64,000 nt of DNA, taken from NCBI GenBank assembly GCA_037953745.1, contig JBAKBP010004266.1, forward strand, positions 62,001-126,000, in the 5' to 3' direction. The DNA comes from Lithodes maja (lineage: Eukaryota; Arthropoda; Malacostraca; Decapoda; Lithodidae). A model generated the notes under the pieces. That model saw nothing but the letters and a program-made list of their open reading frames with translations, was not told the origin of the DNA and did no database searches. Positions 23,050-33,842 of this stretch are shown here, one piece after another (position 1 is the stretch's first letter; each line of letters starts with the position of its first letter). Made by a program: the position numbers and the translations under genes.

Positions 23050-23265
23050 AACCTAACTGAAGATATCAATGAAACTAATGAATACATGTGGTACTCCAAG
23101 GATTGCAACCTAGGACACGCACACCAAAATTCACCGCACTAACCATTAAGCTATCAAGACAGTTAAAGGTAAACTAATGAATACATGTGGTACTCCAAGG
23201 ATTCCAACCTAGGACACGCACACCAAAATTCACCGCACTAACCACTAAGCTATCAAGTCAGTTAA
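23050..23265 (-). repeat. Two tandem tRNA-like units (SINE heads)
   Basis: On the minus strand each unit reads TAGCTTAATGGTTAGTGCGG (A-box-like) and later AGGTTGCAATCC or AGGTTGGAATCC (B-box-like). They are about 92 bp apart and almost identical. They resemble the head of SINE-1 at 45395-45470. Confidence 0.7.
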
Positions 23266-23315
23266 AGGTTAATTTTAGGGTTCGCTATACAATTTTTCTA
23301 TTTAACTCACTGAGC

Positions 23316-23745
23316 CCCAGCTAGTTATTAATAAATGTACCACCAGGGACCAGCCGGTTTTGAAAAAGAAAAAAATCCAGAAACAATAGCGAATGGGTTA
23401 GGAATGAAGGAAAAACCACAAAAAAAAAAAACTATCAAAAAGGTCAAAAATTGGTCCTACGGAGCCCCCGAAAACAGATTTTACAAGAGTAAAAAATTGA
23501 AGGCAATAACACCCAAAATTCCGGTTTTTGCGCGCTCACGTGCACGCAGTTGGACTTTGAGAGTTTTCAACCATTGTTATGGTTGCATGGGATGCTTACA
23601 CAGCTCCCATACAAATCTGAGCCCTCTAGGTGCCATAGGACCGAAGTAATTGGAACGGAGTAACACTGACGCAACTGTTGCGTCGCTGGGGTTTAGCGTT
23701 ACATACATTGCTGACGCAAACGCTGTGTCGCTGGGGCTCAGTGGG
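23316..23745. mobile_element. TTAA element E, copy 1
   Basis: It starts CTCACTGAGCCCCAGC after TTAA (23312-23315) and ends GCTGGGGCTCAGTGGG before TTAA (23746-23749). It holds a block with GAATGGGTTAGGAATGAAGG and two GACGC...GCGTC mini-repeats (TGACGCAACTGTTGCGTCGC). About 430 bp, no frame. Confidence 0.85.
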
Positions 23746-23749
23746 TTAA

Positions 23750-24137
23750 GGGGACATGGGCCGGTTTTCTGGACCACTTTCTCCTTCGTGTTTAGCCCCA
23801 TTAGTTTTCAGATGTTAAGATGTTTGCCCCATTAGTTAGTCGATTGTAAGACCTTTCGTCCCATTTCTACGTCAATATTTAGACCTTTAGTGTTATTTAG
23901 GTGTCGATTTTTTCCCTGGCGAACGGTAGTGAGCCTGTAATGTTGGAAGAACCGGCCTTTGGCCGGAACATTTTTCTCCCGAAAAATTTACAAATTAATC
24001 TAGAAGGGGGATCTAATGGATGTTTTGTTTTTTTTAATTTGATGGAGGTCTAGGAAGGAAACTAGAAAAATAATGAATACATGCAAAAATTGCCCAAAAA
24101 AGTTAACCAAAGTTAAGATGGGGTTTTCACATCCCCC
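23750..24137. mobile_element. TTAA element, diverged relative of family B
   Basis: It begins GGGGACATGGGCCGG directly after the TTAA that ends the previous element, and ends TTCACATCCCCC directly before the TTAA that starts the next one. Its middle (GGTGTCGATTTTTTCCCTGG, a mirror-motif variant GGCGAACGGTAGTGAGCC, then CCGGCCTTTGGCCGG) parallels family B at 27899-28263. Confidence 0.7.
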
Positions 24138-24141
24138 TTAA

Positions 24142-24589
24142 CCCGTGGAGCCCCGGCTAGTTTTGTAATGTTTGCGCACCAGAACCCGGCCGGTTTTCAA
24201 AAAATGGTTTTATTCCAGAAACAATAGCGAATGGGTTAGGAATGAAGGAAAAACCACGAAAAACCGCTCAAAAAGCTTAAAAAATGGTCCTACAGAGCCC
24301 CCGAAAACGGATTTTATAAGAGTAAAAAATTGAAGGCAATTATCCCAAAAAACCAGGTTATTGCGCGCTCGCGCGCACGCACGTGGACTTTGAGAGTTTT
24401 CAACCATCGGCACGGTTGCGTGGGATACGTACACAGTTCCCATACAAATCTGAGCCCTCTTGCGTGGCTACACCTGAGGTTACGGTCGGCGCAATTAGGG
24501 GAAATTAGGGTGACGCGCCAGGCGCGTCTCTGGGGCTGTGCGTTACATACATCGCCGACGCGCCAGGCGCGTCGCTGGGGCTGTACGGG
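24142..24589. mobile_element. TTAA element E, copy 2
   Basis: It starts CCCGTGGAGCCCCGGC after TTAA (24138-24141) and ends GCTGGGGCTGTACGGG before TTAA (24590-24593). It shares the GAATGGGTTAGGAATGAAGG block and overall order with 23316-23745 and has a doubled GACGCGCCAGGCGCGTC palindrome. About 448 bp. Confidence 0.85.
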
Positions 24590-24999
24590 TTAAGATCGGG
24601 TTTTCAGGAACGTAACCCAATCGTAAATCGAGGGAGACCTGTATGTGTGTGTGAGTGTTAGACTTGACTAAGAGCGTGTATGTATAACTGTGTGTGTGTG
24701 TGAGACCTGTATGTGTGTGTCTGTGTGTATAAGAGCTATTTATGTGTGTTTGCGTGTTTGACTTGACTATGAGCGTGTATGTATAACTGTGTGTGTGTGT
24801 GAGACCTGTATGTGTGTGTCTATGAGCTATGTACTTACTCTAGTTGTACTTACTCTAGTTGTATTGCGGGAGTGAGCATGCAAGTTATTTCCCGCCTCCT
24901 ATATGTGTAGGTGTTATATGTATCGTTGGAATGGCTGTGGATGTGTGTGTAGTCTGTATTTTTAGCCAATTGGCGACATCGGAAACGAAGGCTTAGGGT

Positions 25000-25292
25000 G
25001 GATCTGTATGGTACCATTCTCACTATAGACGGTACCGTCTCGCCCGAAGGCTTAGGTAGCCATCAGCTTAGGTGAACCATATGATACCCATCTCGCCTTG
25101 TACCATTTTTGCCAACCCCAGATGGGACGTCACAATGTCGTCCACTTATTCCAGGTACCTATTTACAGCTAGGTGAACTGAGGCTAACACATGAAAGGAG
25201 ACAAGCCCAATTTGTCTCCGCCCGGCCGGGGATTGAACCCCCGGCCCCTCGTGTGTGAGACGAGAGCTCTACCACTAGGCTACGGGCTGTGT
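25000..25292 (-). mobile_element. SINE-2, tRNA-Val-like head
   Basis: On the minus strand the head reads GCCCGTAGCCTAGTGGTAGA (A box). It continues with an anticodon-like stem-loop (TCGTCTCACACACGA, loop CTCACAC, which would be a CAC anticodon), GGGGGTTCAATCCCC (T arm, B box) and GGCCGGGC, pairing with the first bases. The body continues for over 200 bp (CCTAGCTGTAAATAGGTACC). The tRNA resemblance is good, but the non-tRNA body makes it a SINE. Confidence 0.75.
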
Positions 25293-25734
25293 ATGTACGT
25301 GTTTGACTTGACTATGAGCGTGTATGTATAACTGTGTGTGTGTGAGAACTATGTGTGCGTCTGCGTGTATATGAGCTATGTATGTGTGTGTACGTGTGTA
25401 TATGAACAATGTGAGTGTGTGTGTGTGACTATGAGTGTGTAGGTATAACTATGTGTGTGCGGATAAAAGTGCCCATGTAACGCCACCATTAAGCTACAAT
25501 ATTTACATAGAAGCTGGGTTTTTTTGGCGAGCGATAGCGAGCCAAATCAGCAATAAATGAATAAATATATAAATACATACGGTATGCAATAAATAATAAA
25601 TGAATAAATCAATAAATCAACAATAAATATATAAATACATACGGTATGCAATAAATAATAAATGAAATGAATAAATCAACAATAAATATATAAATACATA
25701 TGGTATGCAATAAATGAATAAATTATCAGAAATA

Positions 25735-27010
25735 AAATAAGCCAAAAATGTATAAATTAATATTATATAAATAAATTAATATTATATAAATTAATATTAT
25801 ATAAATTAATTAATATATAAATTAATTAATATTATATAAATTAATATATAAATTAATATATAAATAAATTAATATTATATAAATTAATATTATATAAATT
25901 AATATATAAATTAATATATATAAATTAATATTATATAAATTAATTAATATTATATAAATTAATATTATATAAATTAATATATAAATTAATAATATATAAA
26001 TTAATATTATATAAATTAATATCATATAAATTAATATTATATAAATTAATATTATATAAATTAATATTATATAAATTAATTAATATTATATAAATTAATA
26101 TTATATAAATTAATATATAAATTAATATTATATAAATTAATATATAAATTAATATTATATAAATTAATATCATAAATTAATATTATATAAATTAATATTA
26201 TATAAATTAATTAATATTATATAAATTAATATTATATAAATTTATATTATATAAATTAATATTATATAAATTAATATTATATAAATCAATATTACTGTAT
26301 ATAAATTAATATTATATAAATTAATTATATAAATTAATATATAAATTAATATTATATAAATTAATATTATATAAATTAATTAATATTATATAAATTAATA
26401 TTACTGTATATAAATTAATATTATATAAATTAATTAATATTATATAAATTAATATTACTGTATATAAATTAATATTATATAAATTAATATTATATAAATT
26501 AATTAATATTATATAAATTAATATTACTGTATATAAATTATTATATAAATTAATATTATATAAATTAATTAATATTATATAAATTAATATTATATAAATT
26601 AATATTATATAAATTAATTAATATATAAATTAATATTACTGTATATAAATTAATATATAAATTAATATATAAATTAATTAATATTATATAAATTAATATT
26701 ACTGAATATAAATTAATATTATATAAATTAATTAATATTATATAAATTAATTAATATTATATAAATTAATATATATTATATATATTAATTATATAAATTA
26801 ATATTATATAAATTAATTAATATTATATACATTAATTAATAATATATAAATTAATTAATATTATATAAATTAATTAATATATAAATTAATATTATATAAA
26901 TTAATTAATATTATATAAATTAATATTACTGTATATAAATTAATATTATATAAATTAATTAATATTAAAATTAATATTATATAAATTAATATTATATAAA
27001 TTAATTAATA
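25735..27010. repeat. AT-only degenerate satellite-like block
   Basis: About 1.27 kb made almost wholly of TATAAATTAATATTA-type words, occasionally broken by CTGTATA. It is flanked by direct words GCTACAATATTTACAWAGAAGC (25492 and 27169) and by mirror motifs in opposite orientation (25526 and 27135). Confidence 0.9.
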
Positions 27011-27466
27011 AGCTAATAATAAATAAATAAATCAAATCATCAACAATAAATAAATTAATAAATAAATTAATAAGCTCGTATCGCTCCCCAAAACACCTAA
27101 AACTGGATAACCTTGGAAACTATGGATTAATGTTGGCTCGCTATCGCTCGCCCCAAAAAAGCCGCTACAATATTTACAAAGAAGCGTGTGCCACGGCGGT
27201 TGAGACTGACTATAGTTTATTAAACCATTTTGGCGAGCGATAGCGAGCCAACATTCATCCAAAGTTTCCACAATTATCCAGTAGGGGATTTTTTGGGGGC
27301 GAGCGATAGCGAGACAATATTCCCAAGCGTCTTTATATATTTATTTGGCAAGTTTCAATTATATTTTATTTAATATTTTCAAAGTAATACGAAAGCATAT
27401 TGTATCTCCGAGCGCATTCTTAAAATTGAGGCGGTTTGTGGCGAGCGATAGCGAGCCAGCATTTCT

Positions 27467-27530
27467 TAATAATTCCTTGATAATTTCTTAACAATTCCTT
27501 GATAATTTCTTAACAATTCCTTGATAATTT
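27467..27530. repeat. Three 20-bp tandem units
   Basis: AATTCCTTGATAATTTCTTA is repeated three times between two mirror motifs. Confidence 0.85.
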
Positions 27531-27689
27531 GGCTCGCTATCGCTCGCCCAACCAACAGCTGGAAACTAACAACTTGTATTGGCTCGCTATCGCTCGCCAA
27601 ACACAGACGAGAAATAATTGTACTTTACATACAAAAATGAATTGAAATTCCTGGCAAAGACTTTACAGTATAATTAATATACCGGTATA

Positions 27690-27860
27690 TATATATATAT
27701 ATATCACTTCCAAAGACAATATGGGAAGGACCACAAGATAATTAACGTGAACTGGCATTGTTTTGGCCACTCCACCACTGCCAAACGCGTCATTTGAACT
27801 ATAAACCATAATTTCATCTTTACACATACAATACATAAATAACACTAGCAATAAAATACA
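27690..27860. repeat. Dispersed repeat R (copy)
   Basis: CACTTCCAAAGACAATATGGG, AATTAACGTGAACTGGCATT and ACTATAAACCATAATTTCATC match blocks at 34660-34920; the last block also matches 37445-37500. No coding content. Confidence 0.7.
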
Positions 27861-27898
27861 ATAAAAATATATAAATACATACTTTTAAGGAGGGTGAC

Positions 27899-28263
27899 CT
27901 GCTGGGCTGTTATTTCTGTCCTTTTCTCTCTTTCTCTGGCTTGTATCCATTCGGCCCCATTCAGCCAACTATCTTAACACGTTTATCCCCATCTAGGTGT
28001 CGATTTCTTCCTGGCGAGCGATAGCGAGCCAGCATTATATGAAGAAATCCGGCTTCGCCGGAGACATTTTTCTATCGAAAAATGTACAAATTTAGCCTGC
28101 TGTCAAACAAAAATAAAAAAATATGCTGGCTCGCTACCGCTCACCAGTAAAAAATTGACACCTGGATGGGGATAAAAGTCTTAAAACAGTAGGCTGAATG
28201 GGGCCAAATGGATACAAGCCAGAGAAAGATAGAAAAGGATAGAACAAAAACAGGTCACCCCCC
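27899..28263. mobile_element. TTAA foldback MITE, family B (copy 2)
   Basis: It begins GGAGGGTGACCTG after TTAA (27895-27898) and ends CAGGTCACCCCCC before TTAA (28264-28267). The arms are inverse over most of the length, with the loop near CCGGCTTCGCCGG. It closely resembles 18159-18528 and confirms that family B moves as an independent unit. Confidence 0.85.
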
Positions 28264-28474
28264 TTAAATAAATAAATAAATGAAGGCTCGTGTGCTTGCT
28301 TTATTGTGGGCGAGCTGTTATATGTGTTCTCCTCCTGGCACCCTCTTTTGCCTGCCTCGGGTCTCTTGCTGATCCTCCCTACCCCTTGTAGGGAGTAAGG
28401 GTTGGCTACTGACTAGAAATAATGAACTTGTCTTTTGTGTGTCCCCTTTCTACTTACAATTCTGGCCACAATGA
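28264..28474. other. Short unassigned spacer
   Basis: A TAAA microsatellite, then plain sequence with no feature I can support. Confidence 0.4.
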
Positions 28475-29195
28475 GATGATTTTATGCAGTTTAAGAAGGA
28501 CCTGTGTTATTCAGAAGGTAGTACTTTCCCATTTGAGTCTTAGAGGTAGATTACTAAATAAAGAAAATTATCTAATGGTAACAGTTTAAGAAGGACCTGT
28601 GTTATTCAGAGGGTTTATTGAGATGGTATTTACCCCTTTGAGTCCTAGAGGTAGATTATAAGCTAAGGAAAATCGTCTAATGGTAACAGTTTAAGAAGGA
28701 CCTGTGTTATTCAGAGGGTTTATTGAGATCGTATTTACCCCTTTGAGTCCTAGAGAGAGAACAACATTAATTAAAATCTTCTAATAGTAGCAGTTTAAGA
28801 AGGACCTGTGTTACTAAGAGATTGTATTTACCCATTCGAGTCGCATAGGTAGATTATAAGCTGAAGAAAATCGTCTAATGGTAACAGTTTAAGAAGGACC
28901 TGTGTTATTCAGAGGGTTTATTGAGATGGTATTTACCCCTTTGAGTCCTAGAGGTAGATTATAAGCTGAAGAAAATCGTCTAATGGTAACAGTTTAAGAA
29001 GGACCTGTGTTATTCAGAGGGTTTATTGAGATGGTATTTACCCCTTTGAATCCTAGAGGTAGATTATAAGCTGAAGAAAATCATCTAATGGTAACAGTTT
29101 AAGAAGGACCTGTGTTATTCAGAGGGTTTATTGAGATGGTATTTACCCCTTTGAGTCCTAGAGGTAGATTATAAGCTGAAGAAAATCGTCTAATT
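28475..29195. repeat. Tandem array, 105-bp unit, seven copies
   Basis: The word CAGTTTAAGAAGGACCTGTG starts each unit near 28477, 28579, 28686, 28790, 28883, 28989 and 29094. Units share TTTATTGAGATGGTATTTAC and TAGATTATAAGCTGAAGAAA. The inner units are nearly identical and the outer ones more diverged. A single unit of the same kind is the core of the TTAA element at 45481-45675. Confidence 0.9.
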
Positions 29196-29630
29196 GTACC
29201 CAGAATACTGTAGGATGAATCTTACGTATTTCTTTAGTTTCCTCCCAAGACCTCCATCAAGCTTAACAAAAAATACCCCCAAGACCCCCCATCGAAATAA
29301 ATTTGTACATTCTTCGGTAGAAAATATGACTAGCATAAATTGAGCTTAGTAAGGACGTCTAGTAATCAGAGAGGTGTAGGCTATTATATCTCCATTAATT
29401 CGTTGACTATCATAAATCCAACTTAGGAAGGACGTCCATTATAAGGGTAAAGACTATCTCAATTAACCCTCTGTCTTCCATACACCCTTACTAATCTGAA
29501 TTAGATCATATAATAATAGCCAGTTATACAGCTTAGGAAGGATCTGTGGTTATTAAATAGTAAAGACTATCTCTATTTAACTCTGACTTCCATACACCCT
29601 TCCTAAGCTTAAAAGAAATATAATAAATAA
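29196..29630. repeat. Degenerate extension of the same repeat family
   Basis: Words such as AGCTTAGGAAGGACGTC and AAGACTATCTCAATTAACCC recur three times (about 29345, 29420, 29525) in diverged form, resembling the cores of the 95-bp and 105-bp arrays. No frame. Confidence 0.55.
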
Positions 29631-29634
29631 TATA

Positions 29635-29880
29635 TAACAATACTGTATAATTATATATAAATAATATATAACAATACTGTATAATTATATATAAATAATA
29701 TATAACAATAATATATAACAATACTGTATAATTATATATAAATAATATATAACAATACTGTATAATTATATATAAATAATATATAACAATACTGTATAAT
29801 TATATATAAATAATATATAACAATACTGTATAATTATATATAAATAATATATAACAATACTGTATAATTATATATAAATA
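29635..29880. repeat. Tandem array, 33-bp AT-rich unit
   Basis: ATATATAACAATACTGTATA followed by ATTATATATAAAT repeats seven to eight times with few changes. Confidence 0.9.
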
Positions 29881-30119
29881 AAAATACAAATCAATATTAA
29901 TAAATAAATTCTGCTTTGCTCTTCCCGAACTATAGTAATGACAAGGTGGTGATAGTAATAAATAGTACTGTAATAATGTCCGCCAGATGTCGACTATCCA
30001 CGACATGAAGGCAGACTTAAGGGGAGATTTTCACTTATAAAGTGTTTTTTTGGACCCCCTTCTCCGTTATACCAAACATATATACATAAATTTAAAGACT
30101 GAGTGCTCCACACGAAGCG
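29881..30119. other. Unassigned spacer
   Basis: No gene or repeat recognised, apart from a short TAAA run. Confidence 0.4.
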
Positions 30120-31212
30120 CGGTTCCGGTCTCACGTCCTAATGGCGGCGTTCCAGGCAACACTGTTAACCTCTGAAGTGCGCACGGGGGTAATTGAAAAC
30201 GTCCCCCTGTGCTGACGTATTTGAGGTGTTTCCGTCACTAAAATATTCATTATACCATTAATAATTATCCATATGCGCCTATTATGGGGTTGATTATAAA
30301 GGTATTAACCTGAAACAACAATAAAACGAGTGAAAACAGCGTTTGGATGGTCAAAATCGGAGATATAGCCCGCGAGTTGTATAATGTATGGGTGAGGCAA
30401 GCTACCTTCCCGCCAATTTCCCCCAAGGCCACTGAGACACAGTCGATCGATACTCTCTCTCTCTCTCTTGCACTCGATTGCCATCAGTGATGACAACACC
30501 CTGCTTGCAACTCGCTAATGTTAGCACGAAAATATACCTCAGAATAAGGGAATAATAGGGAAAATAGGTGATAACTGAAGGAGAGGAGGAAAGTGGGGAA
30601 GGAGGGGAGGTAGAGGACTGAGATTTTGCATGGCCCAGGGGCCAAAAAAAAAAAAAAATAAAAAAAAAAAAATAAAAAAAAAAAATTTGTTTCGATGTCA
30701 AAAGTTGATTTTTAATTTTACTTACTCAGGAGAGTCTTCCCGCAGTCCGCCGGGGGAACTCTTAAGAGTCTCCCCGTAGCTCCCGGGTTAAGAGCTGCCT
30801 CACTTGTCAGGTTCTTTGATTTAAGATCAGACCGCAAAGTCTGATCCCACGTCTTTCTTGGTCTACCCCTTGGTGCAGCTCCCTCCACGTTCATGGACTT
30901 GCATTTTTCCACCCCTTCTCAGCATACTACACATGGGTATGCACCACCTTACCTAGCCCTAATCTATTGTGTAAACCCTTTGTTTTATTTATATTAACTT
31001 TCAACCCTGTACTTGGCATGCCCTCTCTCCATCTTCTGAACTTGGCCTCATCATCCCGCGCACTATCTGCGATAAGTATTAGGTCATCTGTGTATAGCAG
31101 TTCCCAGGGGAGCCCAACTCTGAAACCACCAGATAGTGCCTCCAGAACCATAACAAAGAGGAGAGGGCTTAACACTGAGCCCTGGTGAACTCCGACGCCA
31201 ACTGTAAACTCC
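30120..31212 (-). pseudogene. LINE with PHD-like cluster, RT and C-terminal fragments
   Basis: Minus-strand 31217-30927 reads VGVHQGSVLSPLLFVMVLEA (RT motif B) and LLYTDDLILIAD (motif C, with Thr for the usual Ala). 30912-30790 holds the C-terminal tail (VEGAAPRGRPRKTWDQTLRS, then LKSKNLTSEAALN). The 3' part resumes at 30168 after a 619-bp TTAA insertion. It lacks everything upstream of RT motif B and the PHD-like cluster between motif C and the tail. It is the same family as 43275-44975. Confidence 0.85.
30169..30787. mobile_element. TTAA element A, single copy inserted in the LINE
   Basis: It starts CCTCTGAAGTGCGCACGGGG after TTAA (30165-30168) and ends CCCCGTAGCTCCCGGG before TTAA (30788-30791). 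It equals the right arm at 18533-19158 end to end. The target is visible empty at 44887-44890 (CAGCCCTTAACAGGG) in the related LINE copy. This shows that one arm alone is the mobile unit. Confidence 0.9.
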
Positions 31213-31326
31213 CCCACTCACTATCCGATGCCCCAATTTATGTGTTTAGGTTTTACTATACATTTTTTTTATTCAGGATTGGGTTTTCAGGAACGTAACC
31301 CAATCGTAAATCGACGGAGACCTGTA
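31213..31326. mobile_element. TA-flanked MITE family T, left-truncated copy
   Basis: CTCACTATCCGATGCCCCAA at the left and TCGACGGAGACCTG before TA at the right match family T. The first ~10 bases are missing where it joins the LINE. Its centre reads TTATTCAGGATTGGGTTTTC, without inserts. Confidence 0.75.
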
Positions 31327-31500
31327 CACCTTTCACCCTCACTACCGTTCGTGAGTCCTCGTACATCATCTTCATTATCACACGCACCAGCCACTCCTCT
31401 AAGCCAAGTTTTCCCATAGCCCACTGTACTTTATGTTTAGCCTATTACTTTAGAGATGCTGGGTTAAGGTCTGGGGAGCAAACTAAAAACCTCCCCTAAA

Positions 31501-31706
31501 CCCTTCTGTACCGTCAACGTCTTTTGTATTTGATTTCGGCAACATTTAGACAACTTTATGAAGCTTAGGAAGGATGTGTGGCAGCTAAAACGTTTACTGG
31601 CGATAGTCTGTAGCCTCTTAATGGTTAGACGTCCTTCCTAAGCCGAACACAACCGTCTAGTAGTTGCCAGAATATAACGACAAAGACATCGCCGGTACAG
31701 AAGGGG
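31501..31706. mobile_element. TTAA element C, short copy (206 bp)
   Basis: It starts CCCTTCTGTACCGTCAACGTC after TAAA (one base off TTAA) and ends CATCGCCGGTACAGAAGGGG before TTAA (31707-31710). It has the AGGAAGGATGTGTGGC core near 31571 and its inverse-like counterpart ACGTCCTTCCTAAGC near 31630. Confidence 0.8.
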
Positions 31707-31832
31707 TTAAATTTAAACTACAACAATGCTTCATCAAAACCTTCCCTTGAAGTTGTGCAGGGTGGTGCAGAATTCAGCCCCTCAATATAGGCATTATAGT
31801 CTGCTTCTTTTCAACTTAAAACAAACTCCGTA

Positions 31833-33842
31833 CTCTGTATGTATATAAAGCATAAACTATACTGTGTATATAAAGCATAAACTATACTGTGTATATAAAG
31901 CATAAACTATACTGTGTATATAAAGCATAAACTATACTGTGTATATAAAGCATAAACTATACTGTGTATATAAAGCATAAACTATACTGTGTATATAAAG
32001 CATAAACTATACTGTGTATATAAAGCATAAACTATACTGTGTATATAAAGCATAAACTATACTGTGTATATAAAGCATAAACTATACTGTGTATATAAAG
32101 CATAAACTATACTGTGTATATAAAGCATAAACTATACTGTGTATATAAAGCATAAACTATACTGTGTATATAAAGCATAAACTATACTGTGTATATAAAG
32201 CATAAACTATACTGTGTATATAAAGCATAAACTATACTGTGTATATAAAGCATAAACTATACTGTGTATATAAAGCATAAACTATACTGTGTATATAAAG
32301 CATAAACTATACTGTGTATATAAAGCATAAACTATACTGTGTATATAAAGCATAAACTATACTGTGTATATAAAGCATAAACTATACTGTGTATATAAAG
32401 CATAAACTATACTGTGTATATAAAGCATAAACTATACTGTGTATATAAAGCATAAACTATACTGTGTATATAAAGCATAAACTATACTGTGTATATAAAG
32501 CATAAACTATACTGTGTATATAAAGCATAAACTATACTGTGTATATAAAGCATAAACTATACTGTGTATATAAAGCATAAACTATACTGTGTATATAAAG
32601 CATAAACTATACTGTGTATATAAAGCATAAACTATACTGTGTATATAAAGCATAAACTATACTGTGTATATAAAGCATAAACTATACTGTGTATATAAAG
32701 CATAAACTATACTGTGTATATAAAGCATAAACTATACTGTGTATATAAAGCATAAACTATACTGTGTATATAAAGCATAAACTATACTGTGTATATAAAG
32801 CATAAACTATACTGTGTATATAAAGCATAAACTATACTGTGTATATAAAGCATAAACTATACTGTGTATATAAAGCATAAACTATACTGTGTATATAAAG
32901 CATAAACTATACTGTGTATATAAAGCATAAACTATACTGTGTATATAAAGCATAAACTATACTGTGTATATAAAGCATAAACTATACTGTGTATATAAAG
33001 CATAAACTATACTGTGTATATAAAGCATAAACTATACTGTGTATATAAAGCATAAACTATACTGTGTATATAAAGCATAAACTATACTGTGTATATAAAG
33101 CATAAACTATACTGTGTATATAAAGCATAAACTATACTGTGTATATAAAGCATAAACTATACTGTGTATATAAAGCATAAACTATACTGTGTATATAAAG
33201 CATAAACTATACTGTGTATATAAAGCATAAACTATACTGTGTATATAAAGCATAAACTATACTGTGTATATAAAGCATAAACTATACTGTGTATATAAAG
33301 CATAAACTATACTGTGTATATAAAGCATAAACTATACTGTGTATATAAAGCATAAACTATACTGTGTATATAAAGCATAAACTATACTGTGTATATAAAG
33401 CATAAACTATACTGTGTATATAAAGCATAAACTATACTGTGTATATAAAGCATAAACTATACTGTGTATATAAAGCATAAACTATACTGTGTATATAAAG
33501 CATAAACTATACTGTGTATATAAAGCATAAACTATACTGTGTATATAAAGCATAAACTATACTGTGTATATAAAGCATAAACTATACTGTGTATATAAAG
33601 CATAAACTATACTGTGTATATAAAGCATAAACTATACTGTGTATATAAAGCATAAACTATACTGTGTATATAAAGCATAAACTATACTGTGTATATAAAG
33701 CATAAACTATACTGTGTATATAAAGCATAAACTATACTGTGTATATAAAGCATAAACTATACTGTGTATATAAAGCATAAACTATACTGTGTATATAAAG
33801 CATAAACTATACTCTGTATATAAAGCATAAACTATACTCTGT
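31833..33842. repeat. Satellite array, 25-bp unit, about 80 copies
   Basis: The unit is CATAAACTATACTGTGTATA followed by TAAAG. About 2 kb repeats it without visible change; only the first and last one or two units differ (ACTCTGTATGTATATAAAG left, ACTCTG right). The word CTTCTTTTCAACT lies just outside both ends (31806 left, 33843 right), so the array seems to have grown inside one older sequence. No frame of interest. Confidence 0.97.

Larger units (their letters stand above)
22896..24641. mobile_element. TA-flanked pogo/Tigger-like MITE, family T, swollen by nested inserts
   Basis: It starts CAGGTCTCCCTCACTATCCG after TA and ends ATCGAGGGAGACCTG before TA. The uninterrupted relative 34935-35133 is only 199 bp. 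Here its central TTTAAG site has been split by three TTAA elements in a row (23316-24589), and a tRNA-like pair adds more. Confidence 0.85.
22701..25488. mobile_element. TTAA element D, outer layer of a nest (2.8 kb)
   Basis: After TTAA (22697-22700) it begins GGGGGCGTTACACGAGCGCA; the inverse of its right end before TTAA (25489-25492) reads TGGTGGCGTTACATGGGCAC. The ends match at most positions. Inside lie (TG)n tracts, a TA-flanked MITE that itself holds three TTAA elements, and a SINE. No coding sequence. The left TTAA is shared with element C. Confidence 0.7.
25526..27598. repeat. Dispersed 18-bp mirror motif, both orientations
   Basis: GGCGAGCGATAGCGAGCC occurs at 25526, 27232 and 27440 (and one-base variant at 27298), and its inverse GGCTCGCTATCGCTCGCC at 27135, 27531 and 27581. 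Another copy at 28013 is inside MITE family B, with variants at 18280, 18389, 23921 and 28124. The inner 15 bases read the same backwards on one strand (a mirror repeat, not a hairpin palindrome). 27073-27152 and 27232-27315 are inverse copies of one ~80-bp module bounded by the motif. Confidence 0.85.

Noticed and set aside
25217..25292. tRNA-Val gene
   Set aside because: A cloverleaf with a CAC anticodon can be drawn, but it continues directly into a SINE body and has no independent termination; better called a SINE head.
25822..26173. Ile/Tyr/Leu-rich minus-strand frames
   Set aside because: They are translations of an AT-only repeat.
28475..29195. CRISPR-like array
   Set aside because: Units are 105 bp of continuous repeat without unique spacers, in a eukaryotic MITE-derived setting.
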